A stretch of DNA of 64,000 nt from Diaporthe sp. PMI_573 (Eukaryota > Ascomycota > Sordariomycetes > Diaporthales > Diaporthaceae): the NCBI GenBank assembly GCA_021399435.1, contig JAJTUP010000007.1, positions 1-64,000 of the forward strand. Reading direction: 5' to 3'. Below, piece by piece: positions 44,116 through 55,390 of this stretch. The notes beneath the pieces are model-generated. The model was not told the origin of the DNA, ran no database searches, and saw only the letters and a list, made by a program, of their open reading frames with translations. The first letter of the stretch is position 1; every line of letters begins with the position of its first letter. The translations under genes were made by a program, and so were the position numbers.

Positions 44116-44588
44116 CGTTGCGATACTTCCTGCTTCGTCTTGCGTTGAGGAAAGCGAAACTTGCGACATTAAGTATGCTCAAGCGGTGTGCGCTGCCACG
44201 CCTAGTGCTGACGCGGGCAGTAAGCAGTAAGCAGGCGTGCATCAAATATGCTCCTCGAGCTAAACATCCATTTCCGAAGTCCTTCACTACTTTTCCCAAA
44301 TGCCGTGGACCCTCTCGTGGATGTTGCACAGGCGTCAGAGAGCCTCGCAAAACTCGGATTTCCGCCTCGGCATCAGTACAATATGTGTTCTGGAACATTC
44401 TTCCCGAGTAAAACTAGAAGACTTCCATCGCATAGAATTCGTTGGGCTGAGATGAAAATCATTTTTAACTGTATTTGTATGACGGGCTAGGGAGTAAAGG
44501 GAAATAGGCTTTCCTTGCATAGTATAAAGCTCGTCCATTACCTGAAAGCTAGACGGAGGCGTTTCACGTGTTACATGCCTTGGTTAGG
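44116..44588. other. Regulator promoter / sulfotransferase 3' region
   Basis: 473 bp between the Zn2Cys6 start and the stop of the next minus-strand gene. Frames present here have no domain. Confidence 0.5.
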
Positions 44589-45698
44589 TCATAGCAATCT
44601 TTTAAAGACAAGGCCAAACGCAAGCCCAGCGAGGACCCAAGGCATATATCTCTTGGCAGCCACCTTCAAAATTCCGTGTCTGAGATATTGCCACCCTAGG
44701 TGCATCTCTGCAGTGTCATTTTCGTGTGGAAAGCGAACCTCTGGGACTTCTCGGCCTAAGAAGCGGCACTAGGACGAATGATCAGCAATTTAATACAGAG
44801 AGAGATACGAAGACAGCGCCGGCAGAGGCCACTTACCAGTGGCTCCCAGCCGTCGCCGAGTCTCATCACACAGAGTCTGTCAGGCGGTACCATGGATTGG
44901 ATCGTGGCACAGTGCTCGTCATAAAATCTGCGCAGGACCTCCTTCTTCGTGGCCTCCCCTCCTCGGCATCGCATTGCACCTATGAACATCTTCCTCATAG
45001 CCCGAGTCGAGTACGCTCCGACTGATGGGTCGATCAGGTACGCGCTGAGCCATCCGTCTAGTATGAGTTAGCTGAAACATTCACATAGGGGCAATGCGAA
45101 ACAATAGACGCAAAGAGGTCACGATAGCAATAGAAATGGGGCACTTAAACAAGCTGAAAAGGTATGACAACAGCGTTTCGTCAACGCTCCGAGCCCATGA
45201 ATCAAAGTCCCGCATGACCATCACGCATTTAGCATCAGGGTACGCCTCAATGAGTTGAGGAGCGAAAAGACCAGCAGCATCCGTTATGGCCTCGTTATCG
45301 CCGAACATCTCGTCCCAGTCCACGGGACCCAAGTCGGGCCTGTGTGTTGACAGGCTGGGAAAGCTGGCATCCGCAGCACGGTCGAGAAACGCCCAATCCC
45401 GTGGCTTCCACCATATCTGGCCTAAATGGTGGACGTTTTGATAGCCGAGGATTTCGAGGGCCCGTAGCATCGACTTGGAACCAGTTCGCGGAAGGCCCAC
45501 CGAAAGGACCCTGACGTGGTGGTGTTCGCGCTTGTCGCCGCCTGCAGTGGGTTCTGCCGAGACCATGTTCGTGAGGATTGGTTCGGGTCGAGCTTGGCGG
45601 CGTGGGCGACGCCGCCTGGGCCGCTTAAGCGAGTTCTGCACATGGGACTTTAAGAGGTCTCGGAAGCCATTGCCTTTGGCCTTCCTAAGCTGGCTCAT
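44589..45698 (-). CDS. Sulfotransferase-like P-loop protein (Sulfotransfer_4 type)
   Basis: Three exons on the minus strand: 45,698-45,110, 45,057-44,837 and 44,768-44,589. The second intron (GTAAGT...CCTAG) joins DGWEPL to CRFLG precisely. The first (52 nt, GTCTAT donor, ACTAG acceptor with a CTAAC branch site) keeps frame but has a weak donor, so that junction is less certain. Length is 329 residues, or 285 from the ATG at 45,566, after a very basic N-terminal stretch. The P-loop-like 5'-phosphosulfate motif VGLPRTGSKSM, a middle VMVMRDFDSWARSVDETLLS and the terminal LGDGWEPLCRFLG match fungal Sulfotransfer_4 proteins, and a C-terminal hydrophobic helix (VLAGLAFGLVF) suggests membrane attachment. 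Members would transfer sulfate from PAPS, but few fungal ones are characterised. It is divergent from the PKS. Confidence 0.82.
44769..44836 (-). other. Intron 2 of the sulfotransferase-like gene
   Basis: 68 nt, donor GTAAGTGGCC, acceptor TTCGTCCTAG (minus strand), phase 0. Confidence 0.8.
45058..45109 (-). other. Intron 1 of the sulfotransferase-like gene (tentative)
   Basis: 52 nt, donor GTCTAT, acceptor CATACTAG, branch-like GCTAACTC. The donor is unusual; a donor elsewhere in the hydrophobic stretch cannot be ruled out. Confidence 0.45.
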
Positions 45699-46182
45699 CT
45701 GTTGGGTTATTGACTCAGTGGGCCATTTTCTGAGTCGGGAGCTTAGTTGGGGGTGGAGAAACCGCCCGCGAATGCTCCAGTGAAATCCCCCGCGTCTCCA
45801 GATTCGTACAAGTCATGGCGGACCCGCGTTGTGCCGATCCTCTATCTCTGGCCAGCAGCGTCTTTGAAGCAGCAGTGGCACCACATTTTTGCGGTCGGAT
45901 GAGCAAGGCAATTGCGAGTCAGACAGAAATGGACTCCACTCAGGCTGCTGGTGGAACCACCGGGAAAACATTTAGGTTTGTACGACGATCAATGGGTCTC
46001 AGTAAGCAATTATGGGGACAAACATGTACTACATCCCTACGTAGTACATGCAAGCCGGGAATGAACCCTTTAAAATTCAACAACTACATCTGGTCCAGGG
46101 TCTCGGAGCATTTCTGCTCGTTCAACATCACTTCAGGGTCCAACAGCTTCCTGCTGAATTTAGAGAGCTCCACACGGCAGAT
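45699..46182. promoter_or_regulatory. Bidirectional promoter between sulfotransferase-like and PKS genes
   Basis: 484 bp between divergent starts. It contains a perfect inverted repeat, CATGTACTAC (46,023-46,032) and GTAGTACATG (46,041-46,050), with an 8-bp spacer, about 135 bp before the PKS ATG. This is the best candidate for an operator controlling the PKS. Part of the region also reads as open frames without domains. Confidence 0.55.
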
Positions 46183-49100
46183 ATGGACCGACACACGGTA
46201 ATATGCGGCATGGCCTGTCGCGTGCCCGGAGCAAACAAGTAAGTCAAACTCAGATATTGGCTCTGAGGATGAGGCCTTTAGGCGTCTGAGGATTCCAAAG
46301 TGCTGACATTGATGGCAACAGTCCGAGCCAGTTATGGGAGAATCTCATCAACAAGAAAGATGTCCAGCGACAGGTCCCAGATGAACGACACAGATTCAAT
46401 GTCGATACGTGGTATCACCCTAACCACGCAAACAAAGGCACAGTCCGTTAGAAAATCAAGACTCACATCACACCGCATCTAGATTTGGCTAATGCGTCAA
46501 ATCATGTAGATAAATCAAAAGCGCGCCTACTTCCTTGATCATCCCGTCACAGCATTCGACGCAGGGTTCTTCGGAATTTCAGGCAAAGAAGCAGAGTCTA
46601 TCGATCCGCAGCAGCGACTGCTGCTTGAGGTAGCGTATGAGGCGCTAGAGGATGCGGGAATCACTCTCGACCAGATAGCCGGCACACAAACGGCTGTGTT
46701 TCAGGGCAGCCTCAGCAACGACTATGGCACCCTTCTTTGCGATCAGGCGTACTATCCCTTGCACAGCATCACCGGGATAGGCGATGCCATGCAGGCCAAC
46801 CGCGTGTCGTACTTCTTCAATCTGAAGGGACCAAGTATTGTAGTTGATACAGCCTGTTCAAGTAGTCTGGTGGCTTTCCACCTGGCGCACCAAAGTATCA
46901 TCACGGGAGAGTCCGATTATGCCATCGTGCTAGGTTCTGCACTTTACTTCGACCCGACTACTGCCATCGTACTGTCAGACATGGGATTTCTCTCATCAGA
47001 CGGACGATGCAGGTCGTTCGATGCCGACGGTAGTGGATATGTCCGCGGGGAAGGCGTCTGCGCCGTCGTCATAAAGCGGCAGTCCGATGCCGTGCGCGAC
47101 GGCAACCGCATACGATGTGTCGTCCGCGCAACCGGATCCAACCACGATGGTACCAAGAAGGGGATTACGGTGCCCTCCTCTGAGGCACAAGAGGAGATGA
47201 TTCGTCGCACCTACCAACTCGCAAATCTAAATCCGGACGACACCCAGTTCTTCGAGTGCCATGGCACCGGGACCAAGGTTGGCGATCCAAATGAGACTCG
47301 CGCGGTGGGCAATGTGTTTGCGACGCCTACAAGAAGCCAAGACCTGGTCATTGGCAGCATCAAAAGTAATGTTGGCCATCTTGAGGGTGCTGCAGGACTG
47401 GCAGGCATGATCAAGGCAGTCCTGGCTATCGAGAACAAGTGCATTCCGCCCCAGATGCACTTTGACAGGCCAAACCCCGACATCAAGTTTGAAGAGTGGA
47501 GGCTGAAGGTTCCAACGGAAACGCTGAGCTGGCCCGAGACCGGTGGCAAGCCCAGGCGGGCGAGTCTGAATTCCTTTGGTTACGGCGGCGCGAATGCCCA
47601 CGCAGTCCTGGAGAGCTTCGATGACGGGACGAACGGTTCTGCGAAGGTCAACGGAGTGGCGAAGGCTTCGGATCGTCCTTTCCTGTTCCCTGTTACGTCC
47701 CACGCGACGGAAACGGGCGAGCGTCAAAGAGGTGTTCTGCGAGAATACCTGACAGCGCGCAAAGACGGCAACACAGCAACTCAGCACCTCCGAGACCTTG
47801 CCTATACCCTTTCGGCCCACCGCACAGTCCACAAAATCCGGTCCTTCGCAATTGCCGCCTCCACAGTCGCACTCGTCGCCGAGCTCGAAACGCCTCGCGC
47901 TTCGGCCGAGTGGAAAACGGCCGCGACTCGCTCGTCAAGTACAACGCCTCGGATCGGCTTCGTCTTCACGGGCCAGGGTGCGCAAAGCTGGGACATGGGC
48001 CGGCAGCTCATCGAGTCTCATCCGCCATTTAGAGACACGCTCGAGAGGTGCGATGCTGTTCTACAAAGCTTGCCTGGGACCGACAGACCAGACTGGTCCA
48101 TTGTGGAGGAGCTTCTAAAGCCACAGGATCCCGTTGAATCACGCCTCAGCGAGACGCGACTCTCCCAGCCCATCTGCACAGCCCTGCAAATTGCTCTGGT
48201 GGATTTGCTGCGGACATGGGGAATCAAGCCGAACGCCGTCTGCGGACACTCGTCAGGCGAAGTTGCGGCCGCATATTCTGCCAACATTCTCTCGCTGGAG
48301 GCAGCCATGGTTGTGGCTTACTACCGCGGCTTCCACATGAGCCATGGGAAAGGCAGCAAGCCGCAGGCTACTGGTGGCATGATTGCGGTGGGCCTGAGCG
48401 AAGCGGACACTGTCTCAGAATTATCCAAGTTCGAAGGCCGGCTCTGCCTGGCGGCCGTGAACTCCTCCTCCAGCGTGACCGTCTCAGGAGACCTGGACGC
48501 GATCGAGGAGTTCCACCTCGATCTTTCGACGCGAGGAGTGTTTGCGCGGAAGTTGGTCGTCCAGCAGGCCTTCCACTCGCACCACATGGAGCCACTGGCC
48601 CCGGCATATGAGAAGGCCTTGGAAGAGTGCGCCTTGTACAAGACTGAGACCGGGAAGGAGGAGGTTAGAATGGTTTCCAGCGTCACGGCCAGAGTCCTCC
48701 GTGACGGAGATGTGGATGCCGCTTACTGGGTCCGAAACATGGTCGGCGCAGTGCGCTTCGCGGATGCTCTCACGGGAGTGTTGCTGGATGATGATGAGGA
48801 GGAGGCCGTCGACATTCTGTTGGAGATCGGTCCTCATCCTGCGCTCAAGGGCCCATCGACGCAGGTGGCATCAGAGCTCAAGCTCGATGTCTCCTACTTC
48901 GGCACTCTCACACGCAACCAGCCCGCCTTCGAATGCCTCCTCGAGACGGCAGGTCAGCTCTTCGCGGCCAACTACCCCGTCGACCTTGCGGCAGTGAACA
49001 CAGTCCAGGGGCACCCGGGCCACTTGCTCACAGACCTGCCAACCTACCCCTGGAACCACCGCCACTACTGGACGCCCACGACCCGCGCGATGCGCAACAC

Positions 49101-52100
49101 GCAGCACAGGAAGCACAACCACACCCTCCTCGGCACGCCCGTGCCGCACTCCACTCCGCACCTCGTACAGTGGCGCAACTACATCCGTGTCTCCGAGATC
49201 CCATGGCTCGCCGGGCACGCCATCGAGGGTGAGGTCGTCTTCCCCGGGTCGGGGTACCTCTCGCTGGCCGTCGAGGCGGCGGTGCGGTACCCCACGAACG
49301 AGGACAAGACGGTGGCCAAGGTCCGTTTCAAGGACATTGATATCAAGGGTGCCATGACGCTGCGCGATAACGAGGTCGGAACGGAGATGATCTTGAGCAT
49401 CCAGCCTGAGACGACGTCCGCCAAGGGCTTCAGTGATGAATGGCTCGAGTTCCACATCAGCAGCTTCGATGTGGACGGCCGCTATTCTGAGCACTGTCAT
49501 GGGTGGATCTGCATCGTCGCAGGAGAGCCCGATTCCGTCGAGCTGGACGGCTCGCTTCCTCGGTACCCTTCTATTGAGGAGCTGAGGAAGAGCTCTACGA
49601 ACCGGCCCAGCTGCGCTGATCTGTACCGCCGACTCGAAAAGCGAGGGGTGCAGTACCGCGACGAGTTCAGGCTTCTCAAGGGTGACATGGATGACGGCGA
49701 GGGCTTCACGGTTGCAAATCTGGAGTTTGACCCTAGCATCTACAGGATCGACGGTTTACTCGAGGCGACGCTCGTTCCGCTGGCGCTTCTCGATGCTGTT
49801 ATGCACTCGACGTGGTCAGGCTCTTCCGACGGGTGGGAGTGGTGGCCGGACGAGGACGGCGTTGGCGTGCCGCGTTCGTACAAGTCTGTTGAGCTGGCGG
49901 GCCATCTGCTCGCGCGTTCATATTCAGGCTCGGACGATTTGCAGAAGTACACCATTCGGACCTTTGGTGACCGGGTCGGCCTGCGGACCGTCATCTCCCA
50001 GCTTTTGGTATCAGATGAGCAGGGCAGGCTTTGCATCCACATGCAGGACCAGGAGAGCACCTTCTTGAAGGAAGAACAGGGATCCCTTGGTCGGAGGCTG
50101 TATTTCGAACAGGAGTGGGAGAAGTTGGCCGAGTTTGACGAGATCGTCCCTACTGCTCCAGAACAGCTCACTGCAGTCGTTTCTGCGAACCCTTCAGAGA
50201 CGGAGGCTGAGGTCTTGAGACAAGTCAAGGAAATTGCAGGTAACTTGACCTGTGTATTGCTCGGGCAGGGGCAGCCTCTCGATCAGGAGCACCATAACAT
50301 CCTGGTCTTGGCCTCATTATCCACCGACATGGCATCGGCAGACACATTCGCACATTTCCAGAAGTTGGCCTTGCAAGAGGAAAAGAACATGGTCTGGGTG
50401 ATCCAGGGCACTTTCATGGGTGCAGCGAATCCCGAGATGTCCAAGTTCGCAGGATTCCTGAGGACAGCCCGGAACGAGAACCGCCTCTCCCGAATTGTCA
50501 CTTTGGACTTGGATACCAATACAGCAGAGCCAGTCGCGGGCACATCGATCGCCCGAGCCCTGGAGAAGACCCTTGATGAAGAAGAGATCGCCATCAGAGG
50601 CGGCGGCGCCTTTGTAACCCGACTCGCAGTGGACAACGAACTCAACTCCAAGCTTGACGATAGCAAGCCAACCCGACAGCCGCTCCCAGTCGACACGCCA
50701 GTCAACCTCGAGATCGGACACATTGGCCGCCTCGACACGCTCTATTTCGCCCCGAACGAGGACATACTCAACGAGCCCCTTGGAGAAAGCCAGATCGAGT
50801 TCAAAGTCCTAGCGTCAGCCCTCAACTTCCGCGACATCGCCATCGCAGTAGGCCTAATCCAGGACTACCACTTCGGCGAAGAATGCGCCGGCATCGTGAC
50901 CGCCGTCGGGGCGAACGCCACCAAGGACTTTCAAGCAGGGGACAGAATCGTCGTTGCAGCGGGCGAGTGCATCGGCAACTATGCCCGCGCAGACGCCTGG
51001 CTGGCACGGAAGATCCCGGCTGGCGTGAGCGACACGGCTGCCGCGAGCTTCCTCACCGTAACCATGACGGCCCTGTACGCGCTGCACCATGTCGCCCGCC
51101 TGCAGGCCGGGGACACCATCCTCATCCATTCTGCGGCCGGCGGCGTGGGCCAGATGGCCATCCAGCTGGCTCAAGCCCGGGGCGCCCGCATCCTGGCGAC
51201 GTGTTCGCAGGGCAAGCGGGAGTTCCTGAAGAAGAGGTTTGGTTTCTCGGACGCGCAGATATTCTCATCGCGTGATGACTCCTTCAGGGCGAGTGTCTTG
51301 GCGGCGACGGGTGGCCGGGGCGTTGACGTGGTGTTGAACTGCCTGTCTGGCAGGTTGCTGGAGGCGACGTGGCGGTGCGTTGCGCCTTTCGGCCGCTTTG
51401 TGGAGATTGGCAAGCGAGATATCCATGAGAACGCGGGCCTACCCATGGACGTCTTCCGGCGCAACGTGAGCTTCTCGTCTATCGACATGGTGCTCGTGGT
51501 GCAGCAAGATAAGGCCTTGGCAAATCGACTGATTGACGAGGCCTGTGAACTCGTCTTTGGAGGCAAGATCCAGGTGCCAGATAGTCTGCTTGAGGTGCCC
51601 TTCTCGGACGTGGAGAGGGCGTTCCGGCTGATCCAGCAGGGCAAGCACATCGGAAAGGTTATTCTGGTGCCTGGAGACGGCGATGTGATGCTCAAGCCGA
51701 GAGGATACCATCTCTTGGCCAAGTTGTTTGACCCTAACAAGAAGTACCTCATCGCGGGTGGCCTGGGTGGTCTCGGACTGAAGCTCGCAGAGTGGATGTA
51801 CTTCAAGGGCGCCAGGAAACTAGCCTTCTTCACCGTGTCGGCACTCAGTGCGACGGGTGAGTTGAGGGAGAGTGCACGACGCACTGTCGACTGGCTGAAG
51901 GAGCGCGGTTGCGAGGTCGAGATATACCGAACGGACGTGGCCAACCTGGAGCAGGTCCAGCAAGCCTTTGCCAAAATGGGACCAGTTGCGGGCGTATTCC
52001 ACCTCGCAATGATTCTCGCAGACGTGTCGCTCCAGGGCATGAGTTATGAGCAATGGGAAAAGGTCATCCGCGTCAAGTGCGATGGCGCGTGGAACCTGCA

Positions 52101-53718
52101 CCTGGCGACTCAGAATCAGCCGGTGGACTTTTTCACGTGCTTCTCATCCATATCCACGATCGTGGGAAACCCGGGCCAGGCAAACTACAGTGCTGCCAAT
52201 GCGTACTTGGACAGCCTGATGGATTGGCGTCGGACTCAGGGGTGTGTGGGAGCCAGTGTCAACGTCGCGGCCGTGTCCAGCGTCGGTGTGGCAGCTGATC
52301 TGGGTCTCAAGTTCGACGAGACCATCAACACGCAGGAGCTGATGCTGCTGGTAGAAGAGGCTATCCTGAGTGACCGTCGCTACACTGCATCTGCACAAGC
52401 TGGCGGCAGCACCCGTGGATTCGAGCGGAAGAAACTCATCACCGGAGTCAGTGTCGACGGACTGGCTTCAAATCCTGAGACGAGGAAGAGGCCACTATAC
52501 CGTAAGCTCTGTGCCAACATTGACGTTGGACAGTCCTCGGCGGCAGGAGCTGCAGCCTCTCAAAGCTTGGCCAAGATTCTTGCAGGAACACCAGATTTAG
52601 AGGAGAGGTGCTCGCTTATCACCCAGCGATTCATGGAGAAGATATCGGCTGTGATGGGTGTTGAGATGTCGATGATCGACCCGGGCAATCCGCCGACGAT
52701 ATACGGGCTCGACTCCATCGTGGCAATAGAGCTCCGCAAGTGGGTCAAGACCGAGACGAGGGTCGATCTGCCACTCTTTGAGCTTCTGGGAGGCAAGGCG
52801 ATCAAGGCGTTGGCTGCGTATATCGCGGCACAGATCGTCATCACCACCGACTCGAAGTCGTCTCCAAATGGTATTGCATCGCACTCCAACACGGTCAATG
52901 GTCACCAAGGAAAAGCGGTAAATGGAGAGAAGGCTGAGATGAATGGAATGACGAACGGCATCAATGGCAAGGCTGGCACCCAAGTCAACGGCTCGGCTGA
53001 CACCGATGCCCTTCTCGTGTGGTGGCAGCAATATCTGGCCGAAATGCCCACGGGCCCCTTCGATATCCCAGAAGAGGCTATGGTTGCCAATGGCACGACA
53101 AGCAGGACACCCTGCTACACGATTCCTGCGAACCACGTCAGGCGCATGAAGCGCATATGCAAACAGGACCTCGCCATCGCCTCTTCCAGCAGCGCGTCGG
53201 CACCGGCGCAGTCCGCACCATTCAACTTCATCCTGGGCGTCCTGTGGGCATACCTCTTCCGTGCTGATTGCGGGCGATCTCGCGATACGCTGCTCGACGT
53301 GCTCAGCCCTGGGGCGAATGTCGAATCGATGCCTGTGCGCCTTCGCGTGACACCGCAGAACAGCAAGGATGCATCAACGATTGGGGCGCTGGTGAGGATG
53401 GTGGCTCTAGAATCAGAAAAAGCGTACCAGCACTCTGCGGGCCTGTCTCGACGAACTATCAACGAGCACATCAGCGCAGCGGCGAGCAACAGGCTTGGCG
53501 TGAGACATTGTGAGGAGGACGACAACAGTGCGATCGATGCCCTGGGAGCACCCGTGATTGTGGTTGTCAGTAAAGGCGATGGGGCTATGGACCTATCCAT
53601 GGCTTTCTCACCTGACATCTTCCCGGAGGAGCGCATCGGATATATCATGGGTGATTTCATGGCCTTCTTGACCAATGCGATTCGGGACCACAGGACACCA
53701 GTTAAGGTTAAGGTGTAG
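46183..53718 (+). CDS. Highly reducing type I polyketide synthase (KS-AT-DH-ER-KR-ACP plus C-terminal extension)
   Basis: Exons 46,183-46,238, 46,322-46,442 and 46,510-53,718 give 2,461 residues; the two small exons complete the KS start (ICGMACRVPG, then QLWENLINKK). KS: catalytic Cys in VDTACSSS (about residue 175), His in ECHGTGT and SNVGHLEGAAG. AT: FTGQGAQ (near 545) and GHSSGE (near 640). DH: HAIEGEVVFP (His near 962) and LLDAVMHST. About 200 residues follow without any methyltransferase motif. ER: HSAAGGVGQ (near 1,600). KR: GGLGGLG (near 1,810) and YSAANAY (near 1,952). ACP: GLDSI with the phosphopantetheine Ser near 2,128. After an Asn/Gly-rich linker comes a 250-residue extension starting WWQQYLAEMP that looks like part of an NRPS condensation domain but lacks HHxxxDG. 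There is no thioesterase or reductase. All reductive domains look intact, so a saturated or partly reduced, unbranched chain is expected. Confidence 0.93.
46239..46321 (+). other. Intron 1 of the PKS gene
   Basis: GTAAGTCAAA...GGCAACAG, 83 nt, phase 2; joins PGAN to NPSQLWENL. Confidence 0.85.
46443..46509 (+). other. Intron 2 of the PKS gene
   Basis: GTCCGTTAGA...CATGTAG, 67 nt, phase 0; joins HANKGT to INQKRAYFL as expected at this KS position. The GTCCGT donor is weak but the protein join is convincing. Confidence 0.75.
52840..53718 (+). other. PKS C-terminal condensation-like extension
   Basis: This part of the PKS frame codes for an Asn/Gly/Lys-rich linker (NGxxG repeats, about 52,860-53,000) and then a folded-looking region. 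FNFILGVLWAYLFRADCG, DTLLDVLSP, MPVRLRV and the terminal FMAFLTNAI resemble the later half of condensation domains (floor loop and final helix). The active-site half with HHxxxDG is absent. It may be a vestigial or scaffold domain or an acyltransferase-like release module. Confidence 0.5.
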
Positions 53719-54307
53719 CTTGTGCGTCGGCGTGGGACCGCGGCGGCAGATGATAAGCAACGAAGCTGAACCTCATACTCAACTGTCTCCCATAAATATC
53801 TACTTCGCACATTGAGACAGTTAAGTACTGAGATAAATGGACGATTCCAAGCCAGGGCGAAAGTCAATGATGGCTAGTGGTGGGGCCCCTTAGATGGGAC
53901 ATAAGGACTACAGAACGGATGTCCTTCTGTGTGAATAGTGTAGGAACTCAAGATTTGGTACATAATTAGAGACCCCTTAGAATAGCATTAGAATGTTACT
54001 CTTAGACTCAGGGGTGTCGTTGCGGCTGTACGTGCCTAGTCGTCGAAAGTCTGCCTGTGCCTTAGCGGCATCGCCATGGCTGCTCCTACTGCTCCGCCCC
54101 ACCAGGGGTTACGCATGTCATACCACGAAGCCAATAAATGACGGTATCAACAGTCGTGCAGTGTGCAGTGTACCCGTAAGTCAAGTGGCCCCCTTTCCGC
54201 CACCCCCTGATTCCGCCCATTCCAGACGCGCGCACGCGTCAGGCACCCTCCCTTCCTTCAACCACTGTTTCTTTCCACCAGATTTTTCTCTTCCCTTCAA
54301 ACTTCTC
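53719..54307. other. PKS 3' region
   Basis: No gene. Near 54,190-54,215 a C-rich stretch (ccgccaccccctgattccgcc) recurs with small changes at about 59,896-59,917; it may be part of a pogo-type element end. Confidence 0.4.
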
Positions 54308-54880
54308 ATGCCCCATCATCATCACAAAATAAAGCAATACACCGAAGAAAACATGCTGGCGGCACTTAAAGCCGTCGTAAACGGCGCTAGTAGGCAAGAG
54401 GCCTCCTTACATTAGGGCATTCCAATGAGCATACTTTAAGATCGCCTCGCCGGCGCCCAAAGCAAAACAAAGGTAGCAGAACCACAAATAAGGCTATCAC
54501 CGTTTCAGGAAAGCAAGTTGCTTAAATTTGCCCTTACTCAGGCATTACTAGGGCTGCCTATAACCCATTTTAAACTAAAGGTCTTTACCGCTCGGATAAC
54601 TGTATCTTAGACTCAGCCACCACCACTTAGTTAAAGCTGGTTAGTCGCTTTTCTTGTAAGAAACCTAGAGATTTAGAGCTATAAAAGCCAAGGGATATAC
54701 TTAAGCCGTGCCAATAGGGCAAATACAACAATAATTAGAGACTAGTTTACTATCTTTTGCCTCTCAGCTATTGCCAAAATTAAGCCAGAAAATCGCTATA
54801 ATGCCGATAAAGTAGGTATTGCCGAGGGTAAAGGGAAGAACGGCATTATTCTTGGCCCTATTGGAAGAAAGGTTATACTT
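54308..54880 (+). pseudogene. Truncated pogo/Fot1-type DDE transposase relic
   Basis: The protein starts MPHHHHKIKQYTEENMLAAL, the psq-type helix-turn-helix of pogo transposases (ALKAVVNGASRQEASLH). After two stops it continues with the CENP-B-like second HTH (LSPFQESKLLKFALTQALLG, PITHF) and then the start of the DDE domain (PENRYNADKVGIAEG, normally YNxDExG). At 54,881 it is cut off by repeat A, so most of the catalytic domain is missing. Internal stops lie mainly at positions where Gln or Trp codons are expected, again RIP-like. Non-functional. Confidence 0.8.
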
Positions 54881-55390
54881 CTGAAGGTTAGTGGATTGAA
54901 TGGTTAGGTAGTAGTAGGGTGCACTGGAGGTCTTGGTGGGACGCTTGAGAATGGTTTGGACAACTTTGCATTGAATTTGAGTGGGCTTCTGTCAGCCCTC
55001 CTCACAGTCCCTCCGACATCGTCTCAACCCTGGGCACGCTGCGGTTGGCTCTGGTGCGCAGATAGGGAGGCCGGAAAATTCGGCCCTCGGACCCACCATC
55101 TTTGGCTTCAAACAGCCAGCCAACCCTAACCCTGACAGTAACCAAACTAAATACAGATAAACTTTAGAAATCAGGCTATCTAATAAACTAGGTTACATGC
55201 TTTTTGGGTAAGAAATAAGGGTAATGCAGAGGTACGAAGTTAGGGTCTTAAAACAGCCCAAAAAATCGGCTCACGGCCACCAAACTCATCTGCCGGCGTG
55301 CACGCCCCATGGGCACTTAGACAAAATCCAGTGCCAAGTCTAGGGTAACTCCTTACGTGCAGCGCCCACACAAGCGTTTCCGTTTAACAG
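54881..55390 (-). repeat. Repeat A, right copy (inverted)
   Basis: Reverse complement of 181-702: it begins ctgaaggtta and ends cgtttaacag. It lacks the internal 24-bp duplication and carries several indels. Unlike the left copy it has no matching 5-bp flanks (before: tactt; after: aacct), so it may be one end of a larger or recombined element. It interrupts the transposase relic. Confidence 0.75.

Noticed and set aside
46696..46698. ATG at 46,696 as the PKS start
   Set aside because: It falls inside the KS domain. Two upstream exons complete the KS N-terminus (ICGMACRVPG...), so the start is 46,183.
51171..52040. 289-codon minus-strand frame inside the PKS
   Set aside because: Antisense shadow of the ER/KR coding region, whose domains are unmistakable on the plus strand. 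The same applies to the frames at 48,871-49,500 and 53,115-53,867.
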